Assembly: GCA_950097015.1 (NCBI GenBank)
Contig: CATNEN010000007.1
Location: forward strand, 682,001-746,000
Length of the DNA stretch: 64,000 bases
Direction: 5' to 3'
DNA from: Macrostomum hystrix
Taxonomy: Eukaryota > Platyhelminthes > Macrostomidae
Part shown: positions 17,597 through 28,100 of the stretch, one piece after another
Layout: every line of letters starts with the position of its first letter
Numbering within the stretch: position 1 is the first letter of the stretch
Notes under the pieces: generated by a model
Told to the model about the DNA's origin: nothing
Seen by the model: the letters and a program-made list of their open reading frames with translations, nothing else
Database searches by the model: none
Position numbers and translations under genes: made by a program

Positions 17597-17815
17597 AGGG
17601 ATAAGTGGCAGAGCAGTCTAACCAATTTGCCTCCCGCACAGAAGCTCCTGAGCTCGAATCCGCGGCGAGGCCGCATCGATTTTGGGAGCGCGACCGCGGA
17701 GAGATGGCTTGGTGGCTTCTCGTGCAATTTACGCGCAAAAGGACCGACCCCCAGGGCACAATGAGAGTGTATACTGCCTGACAATGAGAATGTCATGGCT
17801 GATGTACACACCTGT
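17597..17815 (+). mobile_element. tRNA-derived SINE copy
   Basis: An A-box-like GATAAGTGGCAGAGCAGTC and a B-box-like GAGCTCGAATCC, then GCGGCGAGGCC and GAGAGTGTATACTGCCTG. It is the plus-strand counterpart of the copy at 8003-8246. Its 3' end abuts the 21-bp array, which may have started from its CCTGTGACAGGTAGAT tail. Confidence 0.75.
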
Positions 17816-20252
17816 GACAGGTAGATAACCTGAACAGACAGGCAGATAACCTGAACAGACAGGCAGATAACCTGAAGAGACAGGCAGATGACCTGAACAG
17901 ACAGGCAGATGACCTGAAGAGACAGGCAGATGACCTGAAGAGACAGGTAGATGACCTGAACAGACAGGCAGATGACCTGAAGAGACAGGCAGATGATCTG
18001 AACAGACAGGCAGATGACCTGAAGAGACAGGTAGATGACCTGAACAGACAGGCAGATAACCTGAAGAGACAGGCAGATGACCTGAAGAGACAGGCAGATG
18101 ACCTGAAGAGACAGGTAGATGACCTGAAGAGACAGGTAGATGACCTGAACAGACAGGTAGATGACCTGAACAGACAGGCAGATGACCTGAAGAGACAGGC
18201 AGATAACCTGAAGAGACAGGCAGATGACCTGAACAGACAGGCAGATGACCTGAACAGACAGGCAGATGACCTGAACAGACAGGCAGATGACCTGAACAGA
18301 CAGGCAGATGACCTGAACAGACAGGCAGATGACCTGAACAGACAGGCAGATGACCTGAACAGACAGGCAGATGACCTGAAGAGACAGGCAGATGACCTGA
18401 AGAGACAGGCAGATAACCTGAAGAGACAGGTAGATGACCTGAACAGACAGGCAGATGACCTGAAGAGACAGGCAGATAACCTGAAGAGACAGGCAGATGA
18501 CCTGAAGAGACAGGCAAATGACCTGAAGAGACAGGTAGATGACCTGAACAGACAGGCAGATAACCTGAACAGACAGGCAGATAACCTGAAGAGACAGGCA
18601 GATGACCTGAACAGACAGGCAGATGACCTGAAGAGACAGGCAGATGACCTGAAGAGACAGGCAGATAACCTGAACAGACAGGCAGATAACCTGAACAGAC
18701 AGGCAGATGACCTGAAGAGACAGGCAGATGACCTGAAGAGACAGGCAGATGACCTGAAGAGACAGGCAGATGACCTGAAGAGACAGGTAGATGACCTGAA
18801 CAGACAGGCAGATGACCTGAAGAGACAGGTAGATGACCTGAACAGACAGGCAGATGACCTGAAGAGACAGGCAGATAACCTGAAGAGACAGGCAGATGAC
18901 CTGAACAGACAGGCAGATGACCTGAACAGACAGGCAGATGACCTGAACAGACAGGCAGATGACCTGAACAGACAGGCAGATAACCTGAACAGACAGGCAG
19001 ATAACCTGAACAGACAGGCAGATGACCTGAACAGACAGGCAGATGACCTGAAGAGACAGGTAGATGACCTGAACAGACAGGCAGATGACCTGAAGAGACA
19101 GGCAGATAACCTGAAGAGACAGGCAGATGACCTGAAGAGACAGGCAGATGACCTGAAGAGACAGGCAGATAACCTGAACAGACAGGCAGATAACCTGAAG
19201 AGACAGGCAGATGACCTGAACAGACAGGCAGATGACCTGAACAGACAGGCAGATAACCTGAACAGACAGGCAGATAACCTGAAGAGACAGGCAGATGACC
19301 TGAACAGACAGGCAGATAACCTGAAGAGACAGGCAGATGACCTGAACAGACAGGCAGATGACCTGAAGAGACAGGCAGATGACCTGAAGAGACAGGCAGA
19401 TGACCTGAAGAGACAGGTAGTAGACCTGAACAGACAGGCAGATGACCTGAAGAGACAGGCAGATGACCTGAAGAGACAGGCAGATGACCTGAAGAGACAG
19501 GCAGATGACCTGAAGAGACAGGTAGATGACCTGAACAGACAGGCAGATGACCTGAAGAGACAGGTAGATGACCTGAACAGACAGGCAGATGACCTGAAGA
19601 GACAGGCAGATAACCTGAAGAGACAGGCAGATGACCTGAACAGACAGGCAGATGACCTGAACAGACAGGCAGATGACCTGAACAGACAGGCAGATGACCT
19701 GAACAGACAGGCAGATAACCTGAACAGACAGGCAGATAACCTGAACAGACAGGCAGATGACCTGAACAGACAGGCAGATGACCTGAAGAGACAGGTAGAT
19801 GACCTGAACAGACAGGCAGATGACCTGAAGAGACAGGCAGATAACCTGAAGAGACAGGCAGATGACCTGAAGAGACAGGCAGATGACCTGAAGAGACAGG
19901 CAGATAACCTGAACAGACAGGCAGATAACCTGAAGAGACAGGCAGATGACCTGAACAGACAGGCAGATGACCTGAACAGACAGGCAGATGACCTGAAGAG
20001 ACAGGCAGATGACCTGAAGAGACAGGCAGATAACCTGAACAGACAGGCAGATAACCTGAAGAGACAGGCAGATGACCTGAACAGACAGGCAGATGACCTG
20101 AACAGACAGGCAGATAACCTGAACAGACAGGCAGATAACCTGAAGAGACAGGCAGATGACCTGAACAGACAGGCAGATAACCTGAAGAGACAGGCAGATG
20201 ACCTGAACAGACAGGCAGATGACCTGAAGAGACAGGCAGATGACCTGAACAA
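17816..20252. repeat. 21-bp array encoding a perfect heptad in one frame
   Basis: About 116 units of GACCTGAACAGACAGGCAGA plus T. Variation is limited mainly to three sites: GAC/AAC, AAC/AAG and GCA/GTA. In the single open plus frame it reads A-D-D/N-L-K/N-R-Q, a textbook heptad with Ala/Val at a and Leu at d, open for about 800 codons. It is followed by AACTCT|GTGAGT, a good donor. All three minus frames are also open, giving long CLSVQVI-type frames. There is no ATG in the plus frame and only a poor acceptor (CCTGTGACAG) before it. Most likely a minisatellite; an expressed coiled-coil exon cannot be excluded. Confidence 0.9.
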
Positions 20253-20259
20253 CTCTGTG

Positions 20260-20760
20260 AGTATTACAAGCGCAGGTACAATTGGAGAACACTGAAAGCA
20301 GCAATAACTGCAAATATCAGAACTCACCTACAAGTAATTAAAATAATTGATGCCGTATGAGAAGATAAGTCAAATCAATTGCATCTAATAAAACCGACGG
20401 AAATTAATATCCTATATCCATGCAATTATCGTTAAAAGCCGTGAGATTGACTCGCATTTTCCTACAAGATCATATATGAACACTCAATAAGATAAGCACA
20501 AACTAAGAGTACAAACACATATAATTGAAAGAAGAAAGATTTAGCCAGCTGATTAGTAAAGTGAAATCGATTTTCTTATTTAGTTTATTATTTTATTGAT
20601 TATTATAAGATTAACGCAGTTTAGGAAACTGACGCACAAAGAAATTCATTTTAAATTGGCATCTATAACTCGCCCATTAGAAAGCCGATAGTCAATAGCC
20701 ATTGGTGTCAATTGTTGCTGTCTTAATTCCAATTCGTCAAGCATTCCCTGTAGTTCAAAA
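20260..20760 (-). other. 3' flank/UTR of the acyl-CoA oxidase gene
   Basis: AT-rich. The minus-strand frame at 20646-20921 runs antisense-phase through the last oxidase exon and is not real. An AATAAA (minus strand) lies at 20592-20597. Confidence 0.5.
20592..20597 (-). terminator. AATAAA poly(A) signal, acyl-CoA oxidase
   Basis: Minus-strand AATAAA about 165 bp past the stop codon at 20761. Confidence 0.5.
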
Positions 20761-23700
20761 TTAGCCCACAATTTCTCCGCGATTGTCGCCGACATTGTAG
20801 GCCACCCAGTCGGCTGCGATGGGCGCGGACAGCAGCCGCGGACCGAGGTCGAAGGCGTCAACCACCGTCCGGCTGTCGATAGTCTGGCACAGGCGGCGAG
20901 CGGTTTTAGACACGGCCGCACCCTGCTCCGCTGTGAGCAGGCCGCTGCTCAGAATCGAGCCCAGGTGACGCTCCACACAGTTGAGCAGGTACAGATGCCG
21001 GACACTGTTCAGCAGGCCGCGGGTTGGCGAGTCGGACGGCAGATCACCGACGGCCTTGGCGACTGCCTCGGCTGTCAGGCGGTAGCCGTACATCCTGGCG
21101 GCCTCCTGAACCTCGTCGCTGAGCTCGCACATCCAGGCCTGGAATAGGCCGGCCGCGCCGGCTTTGCCCAGCGCTGTTACCAAGGCAACGTTGAGTCTAG
21201 TCTCGTGAGAGGCCAGCACGGTTTCTAGGAAAGCTGGATCCTCCACAGCTTTGGCGTCCTTGGATAACTGGGCAGGTTTGGAGGGCTTGAAGCTGGAGAG
21301 GCGCTCTTTGGCCACCTTCTGCATGAGGACAGAGTTGTCGCCTTCGGCTGTCAGCGCTGCGTGGGCGTTGCCAATGTAGGTGCCGAATCTGGGACCGGGT
21401 GGTAATCAGAGAAATTCATATACCACAATGATCCCCTCTTTACTAAAGTAGAACTACATATTAAAACAATTGAGTCAATTTTAAAGTAATCCTTCCTGAA
21501 AAGTGTTTGCAGTGAAATCCACGGGAATTCGCAGGAAGTCCCTGGGAATTCATGGGGAATTCCTGTAAAATACATGGGAAATCCCAGTGAATTCATGAGA
21601 AATCCCAGTGACTTCATGAGAAATCCCAGTGAATTCATGAGAAATCCCAGTGACTTCATGAGAAATCCCAGTGAATTCATGAGAAATCCCAGTGACTTCA
21701 TGAGAAATCCCTGTGAATTCTTGGGGAATACATGGGAAATTCCTGTGAATTCATGAGAAATCCGTGTGAATTCATGAGAAATCCGTGTGAATTCATGAGA
21801 ACTCCCTGTGAATTCATGAGAAATCCCTGTGAATTCATGAGATCCCTGGGGATTCGTTGGAAATCCCTAATAACTCTCAGAAAAGCTCTGGGTATCTAGG
21901 GAAATTCAGGAGAAATCGTAATATCGTTAACATTTATTGCAGACAAAGACATCAAATAAAATTACTTCTAGGAAAATGAACTCAAACCCACCTGTTGCAG
22001 GCCAGGTAACCCTGACCGCCGCATCTCTCCCTGGTGATGCTGGCCACTCGTTCCATATGCCAGCCGCACAGAGGCTTAATGGCGCAGCACATGGTTACTA
22101 ACTCGGCGTGCTCAGCCTCAGTCTTGGCCGTGGCGAAGGCGTCCTTGACTCGATTCAGGCCAATATTGAAGGCCACTGTGTCAGCCAGTAGTGGAACTAG
22201 TGCACGCTTCTGCAACTCGTAGGTCAATATAGGCGTGTCGGATTTGCCGGTGGGTCCAACTGTTAGCCGGGTGGCGGCGTAGCGCAGGGCAATGGCCATG
22301 CAGGCCTTGGCACCGCCCATGCACATGCTGGCAATGCAGATGCGCCCGGACAGCAGCTGGTCCGCCACCGTCAGGAAGCGGGCCCGGTTGCTCTTGATTG
22401 AAGTGCTGAAATTGCCCCGCTCGTCTATGTCGCTGTACCTGGAGAGGGAAAAGACGCGCGAGACAATGCGATTGCCGAATTGTATATCGAATTCTTACAT
22501 CAAAATAGACTCTGAATGATGATGGGTGAACAGTGAATGATGATGGGTGAACAGTGAATGATGATGGGTGAACAGTGAATGATGATGGGTAAACAGTGAA
22601 TGATGATAGGTGAACAGTGAATGATGATTGGTGAACAGTGAATGATGATAGGTGAACAGTGAATGATGATTGGTGAACAGTGAATGATGATAGGTGAACA
22701 GTGAATGATGATAGGTGAACAGTGAATGATGATAGGTGAACAGTGAATGATGATAGGTGAACAGTGAATGATGATAGGTGAACAGTGAATGATGATAGGT
22801 GAACAGTGAATGATGATGGGTGAACAGTGAATGATGATGGGTGAACAGTGAATGATGATGGGTGAACAGTGAATGATGATGGGTGAACAGTGAATGATGA
22901 TTGGTGAACAGTGAATGATGATAGGTGAACAGTGAATGATGATTGGTGAACAGTGAATGATGATAGGTGAACAGTGAATGATGATTGGTGAACAGTGAAT
23001 GATGATTGGTGAACAGTGAATGATGATTGGTGAACAGTGAATGAATGACTATTCTAGCAGAATTATCCCTACCTATTCAGCAGGTTCTCCCTTGGCACTC
23101 TGATGGAGTCGAAGGACAGCTTGGCATTGTCCACTCCGTTGAGTCCCATGCGGACGCCCATGTCGTGAATGTGCACTCCGGGCATGGGTTTGAGCTGGTC
23201 GTCGCGAATCCTGGCAAGAATGCCGTGCACTCCGCACTGCTGACCGTTGACTCGCAGCTGGGCGAAGACAATGCAGTGCTTGGCGTGCAGGGCGCCGTTG
23301 GTGATCCAATACTTCTGCGACAACGGCGTCGGACTGTTGATGACAAACTCGCCGGCCTTGGCGTCGTACTCGGCCGTTGTCTCCATCTCGACGGCGTTGT
23401 TGCCGTAGCCCAGCTCGGTTAGGCCGAAGCAGCCGACATCGTCGAGGCTGTCGATGCCAGCCAGAAGGCGGCTGTGATGCCGCTCCGTGCCCAGCTTCAG
23501 CACCGTGCCACCGAACAGGTTGAATTGCACCTGCGACAGGGAGGAGCGGTGATCTCAACCCACAATGAACTCACGTAGAACTAACTCACAATCCACCCAC
23601 ACTGAACTCACTGAAAGGCGCTCAGTACAGACAGGCACCAGTACAGACAGGCACCAGTACAGACAGGCACCAGTACAGACAGGCACCAGTACAGACAGGC

Positions 23701-24218
23701 ACCAGTACAGACAGGCACCCAGTAAAGATAGGCACCAGTACAGACAGACACCCAGTACAGACAGACACCCAGTACAGACAGACACCCAGTACAGACAGAC
23801 ACCCAGTACAGACAGTACGCCGGTTAGTCCGGTGGTTATATATCGGACTAACCGTCATCTTGGTGGTCATTGCCGGGTCCGTGACAGCGGCCAGCTCGTG
23901 AGCGGCGAAGATCCTGTGCGGATTGTTCTGAAAGTCCAGCACTGAGATGAAGCCGGCCCGGCAGACCTTCTTGAGTCGCTGGTAGGACAGCTCGCGATCT
24001 TCGTCTAGGCTGACATTGTAGCGAGGCTGAAACAGCGGATCGGCCGCCATGAAGGCCTTCATCTTGTCGCGCATGTCATGATTGTCGTGATCCAGGACTC
24101 GCTTCAGTTCGGCGGTGGCGCCGGACGAGTACAGGCGATGCGGCAGCTGCGTGAAGCTGAGGCTATGGCTGACTCGCGTGAGGCGATGCATCATCTTGAA
24201 ATGTTTGGGAATGAGGAT
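20761..24218 (-). CDS. Acyl-CoA oxidase (ACOX family)
   Basis: Four exons with matching phases: 24218-23853, 23530-23073, 22438-21992 and 21388-20761. There are 624 residues from the ATG at 24194, a normal length. The enzyme oxidises acyl-CoA to trans-2-enoyl-CoA using FAD and O2, making H2O2, the first step of peroxisomal beta-oxidation. Visible motifs are [21 protein letters not shown] (FAD/substrate region), [26 protein letters not shown] with [23 protein letters not shown], and the catalytic glutamate region [12 protein letters not shown]. It resembles the plant ACX2-type subfamily more than mammalian ACOX1. It ends in GEIVG, so no SKL-type peroxisomal signal. The N-terminus is Arg/Ser-rich and nearly free of acidic residues up to PHRLYSSG, like a mitochondrial presequence. 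The first exon opens at a splice acceptor in phase 0, 24 bases before the ATG. Confidence 0.93.
21510..21900. repeat. 21-bp minisatellite in oxidase intron 3
   Basis: Units GAAATCCCAGTGAATTCATG plus A, degenerating at both edges, between the exons at 20761-21388 and 21992-22438. Confidence 0.9.
22504..23045. repeat. 21-bp minisatellite in oxidase intron 2
   Basis: About 26 units of GAATGATGATGGGTGAACAG plus T (with ATAGG/ATTGG variants). It fills nearly all of the intron 22439-23072 and ends about 28 bp from the donor. Confidence 0.95.
23625..23816. repeat. 16-bp minisatellite in oxidase intron 1
   Basis: About 12 units of GTACAGACAGGCACCA (ACACCCA variant). The intron runs 23531-23852. Confidence 0.93.
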
Positions 24219-24225
24219 CTGGAAA
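24213..24225 (-). other. Acceptor of the oxidase first exon
   Basis: The minus strand reads TCTCATTTCCAG and then opens at 24218 in phase 0, eight codons before the first ATG. The adjoining 31-bp array repeats the same CATTTCCAGATCC string in many units, so many decoy acceptors lie upstream. Confidence 0.5.
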
Positions 24226-24226
24226 T

Positions 24227-24830
24227 GAGAAACCATTGAAGTTAGGGAATTCGGAATGAGAAACCATTGAAGTTAGGGAATTCGGAATGAGAAACCATTG
24301 AAGTTAGGGAATTCGGAATGAGAAACCATTGAAGTTAGGGATTCGGGAATGAGAAACCATTGAAGTTAGGGATCTGGAAATGAGAAACCATTGAAGTTAG
24401 GGATCTGGAAATGAGAAATCATTGAAGTTAGGGATTTCGGAATGAGAAACCATTGAAGTTAGGGATCTGGAAATGAGAAACCATTGAAGTTAGGGATCTG
24501 GAAATGAGAAATCATTGAAGTTAGGGATTTCGGAATGAGAAACCATTGAAGTTAGGGATTTCGGAATGAGAAACCATTGAAGTTAGGGATCTGGAAATGA
24601 GAAACCATTGAAGTTAGGGATTTCGGAATGAGAAACCATTGAAGTTAGGGATTTGGGAATGAGAAATCATTGAAGTTAGGGATCTGGGATTGAGGAACCA
24701 TCGAAGTTAGGGATCTGGGATTGAGAAACCATCGAAGTTAGGGATTTGGGAATGAGAAATCATTGAAGTTAGGGATCTGGGATTGAGAAACTAATGAAGT
24801 TAGGGATCTGGGAATGAGAAATAAAGAAAA
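24227..24830. repeat. 31-bp minisatellite carrying acceptor motifs
   Basis: About 19 units containing GAAACCATTGAAGTTAGGGA and TCTGGAAATGA. On the minus strand each TCTGGAAATGA unit reads TCATTTCCAGATCC, the same string as the true acceptor at 24218. Confidence 0.93.
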
Positions 24831-24839
24831 AGTAATGAA

Positions 24840-25185
24840 AAAAACCGTTAAACAATTTGAATTTTGTAAATATATATTGTCAGTTTAAACCAGTGACAAG
24901 AATATCACTCGCGTGTATCCATACGAGTACAATAGTTCGTAATTCTACAATACTATGAATTCTGCATTTAAATCAACAGTTTTGTTAGATAATTTTTTTT
25001 CTTGGGTAAAGAGTGTTCAAAATGTAGTGTCGCTACATACGGATGCAAGATTTATAAATAATAAATTAATTCTTCAGTTACAAATATGGTAAAAAAGTAA
25101 CAACTTTCACACAAACTACTAGCGCAGCGCTTGATTAAGTAGTAAGTGACAGGCATGTGCATGCTCAAAGGAAAATCATAAACTT
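24840..25185 (-). other. 3' flank of the myosin-like gene
   Basis: AT-rich spacer between the oxidase first-exon repeats and the stop codon at 25186. No other gene seen. Confidence 0.5.
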
Positions 25186-28100
25186 TCAATTGTCCACAAG
25201 CTTCTCCTTGGCCTGCTGCTTGGCCCACTGAATCCTTTTGCCAGTCGAGTCGCAACTCGACACGCCAGACTGTGAGCCGCCGTCGCCTAGCAACCGGATT
25301 CTAGCCGCCTCATCCTCGGCCTGATGCTCGGGATCCAGCATTTGCAGTCGAGTCAGCAGGCTGGACAGCTGCATCGGAGCCTGGTTGGAATGCACCTGCG
25401 GGGCATTCAGGTGGCTTATAACTTTCTAAGAAATGCAGCCGAAGTTTTCCAAGAAATGTAGCCAAAGTTTTCCAAGAATTATAGCCAAGGTTTTCCAAAA
25501 AATCTAGCCAAAGTTTTCTAAGAAATGTAGCCAAATTTTTCCAAGAAACCTAGCTAAAGTTTTTCCAAGAAATCTATTCAATGTTTTTATAAGAAATGTA
25601 GCCATTTTTTTCCAAGAAATCTAGCCAAAGTTTTCTAAGAAATTTTGCCATTTTTTCTTAGAAATTTAGTTAAAGTTCTCTAAAAATTCTAGCCAAAGTT
25701 TTCTAAGAAATCTAGCCAAAGTTTTCTAAGAAATCTAGCCAAAGTTTTCTAAGAAATCTAGCCAAAGTTTTCTAAGAAATCTAGCCAAAGTTTTCTAAGA
25801 AATCTAGCCAAAGTTTTCTAAGAAATCTAGCCAAAGTATTCCTAGAACTCCAGACAAAAAATACTTTTCCAAGAAATGTTGCAAAAGTTTTCCTACAACT
25901 ATTGCTAAAGAATTCATGGCAATCAAATTTCCTGGAAACACTTTTCTAGAAATCATAAAATTATATATATATATATAGATTTACAGCTTCATAACAAAGT
26001 TTAAGAAAAAAAACTTTTTCTTTTTCTGGTTTTAATTTTTTATGATCTGCTATTTGAATAATGAAATTTCTGAAAAACAAGACATTTCCTAGAATCGCGC
26101 TACTGTCCAGAAATCCAGCCTTATTAATTTTCTAGAAATGTCAATGCAGTTTGTAAGAAATTTTGCCGTTACCGCTTTTAATTTTTGAAGTCCGGAGCCC
26201 TCAATGCCTAATATTATTGACAAATGTTAGAAAAACAAACCTTAGCCCATCGTTTTCTTCGCTCCAAATCGCCGAATTGTTTATAATTGGCCAGAGTTTC
26301 CGCAACCTCTGCGTCCAACGAGTTGCCGCCAATCGCGGTGAGGTTGCGCAGCTCGGCGTGGTACACCACCAGCAGCCAGAGCGGCAGGCTGGCGAACAGG
26401 CCGGCACTGGCGCCGTCCGTCCCGACTATCAGTGGCACAGCGCAGCGAAGTCGGGTCAGGCGAGTCCGGCATCGGTGCTGAAGCAGAAGGCGGCACAGGT
26501 GGGCCACCCATTCGGCGCGGTCGAACACCGGCACCGGCTCGCTGACGGGATAGTCGCAGCCTAGCTCAACCGCCAGCCTGCCGCAAGCCACGGACTCAGG
26601 ATCCCAGTAGCCCCAGCACCAGGCTGGACAGTCGGCAGACAGGCGAGTCAGCAACAGGCTGGAGTCCGCCGCTGAGCGACTCAGTAGGGCCAGGTTGCCG
26701 CGTAGGCTGGTGGCAGAGTTTGGTGGCAGATCAAACGGGTCAATGTCGACAACCTGCGGATGTTAAGGGATGGGAGATTCACCGAAATATCCCACATTTG
26801 CAGGCTAACAACAGATGACACCTGCCCGAATTGGCCAGATGTGCAGCCGACAGCACAGCCGCAGCTATTGCGCGGCGCATCTGAAGGCTGTGTACGGCTG
26901 TTCAGTCCATGGACCCAACACTCAATTACCTCAGCTGATGCTGGTACCTTGTCTAGCTAAAGGACACGAATTGTTCCTGTTTAGTCGCGAATCGAACCCA
27001 CGACCTTTAAGTCGTGAGTCCCACGCTTAAACCAAGAGGCTAAAACCTCTTAGAAATAAATTAAGCAACAATGACAAGGTCCCCTGGGCGCAAAATATTA
27101 GGCGCAGCTCAATCACAATCACAATACCATCCTCTGTCAACCAATCAGTCACCACCCCACAGCTGTTAGCATTCAAGCGCTGCCAAAAATGTTCTGGGGG
27201 GCCCGCCTCCCTGGGCATAAAAACGGGCGGCAAAATGGCTTGGCAGTCCTACTGTTAAGCAGCCATACAAGGACGCGCATATACAGATTAAAATTTTTTA
27301 ATTTTCTTGTACTTCTTTAAGGAACATATTTTGGACAAATTTTATACAATTATTTTGTAAGGTCTTCAAGGAAAACGCAAAATTTACAGTTTATTACCCT
27401 TAATTTACATAAATTACTTTTATAAACAGCAGCTTCGTTTCACAGCTCTTCATGTCTAGTTTATTTATTTATGTAAATTCTGATTGCGAGATTTTGCAAT
27501 GCAGCAGAGAATTCTTGCTCTTCTAGTGGTTACTTTGTGCTCTCGTAAAGTCAAACTTTTTAGTTTTTTCAATATAGTCACAAACAAAATGTTCAATTTA
27601 TATTGATTCTTCTTATTAGCCAAAGGGATTTAACAGAACCAAGTCTGTAGCAAATAGCAATGAAACTCAGTTTGGTTGGGACCAAATCTGTGGCCTCGCA
27701 GCTGAATCGATTCAAGGGGGGGGGGAAATAGTGTGGCCTTTCTACTGTTAAGACAGCTCTGAACTGCTGACATCTTCATATAATTCAACTTATATAGGAA
27801 TGAGCTTTATAAAGTCGCTATCTTCATTTTATATTTGCCTCCTGTCAATATTGTTGCATACAAAAATATGGTGTGCACTGAGTATCTGTGTGTGCGTTTC
27901 CTAGAATTACTTTACTTATAATAGAATAAGATACGAATATCTACCTGGTCGTACTGCAGCCCCTCAGCCTCGCCAGCAGCAGCAGCAGCAGCAGCAGCAC
28001 TGTTATTGTCCAGGCACCTGAGCAGCACCACCTGGCCAGATAATGGCGTCCTAGACAACAGGTGACCCTCCGATCCAAAGGCGAGCAGTTCAGCCCAATA

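Noticed and set aside
17542-20327. Minus-strand frames of 844-923 codons (CLSVQVI and FRSSACL repeats)
   Set aside because: All three minus frames are open only because the 21-bp unit lacks stops; no start or domain context supports them, and the hydrophobic-Cys repeats make no known fold.
20646-20921. Minus-strand frame beyond the oxidase stop
   Set aside because: It overlaps the last oxidase exon out of phase; the true frame ends at DNRGEIVG with TAA at 20761, matching the family's C-terminus.
22504-23045. Possible CRISPR-like array
   Set aside because: Contiguous tandem units with no unique spacers, in an intron of an animal gene. The same applies to the other arrays in the window.
26979-27053. 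Possible functional tRNA gene
   Set aside because: A and B boxes are present but the acceptor and anticodon stems do not close properly and a SINE core follows; read as a SINE head.
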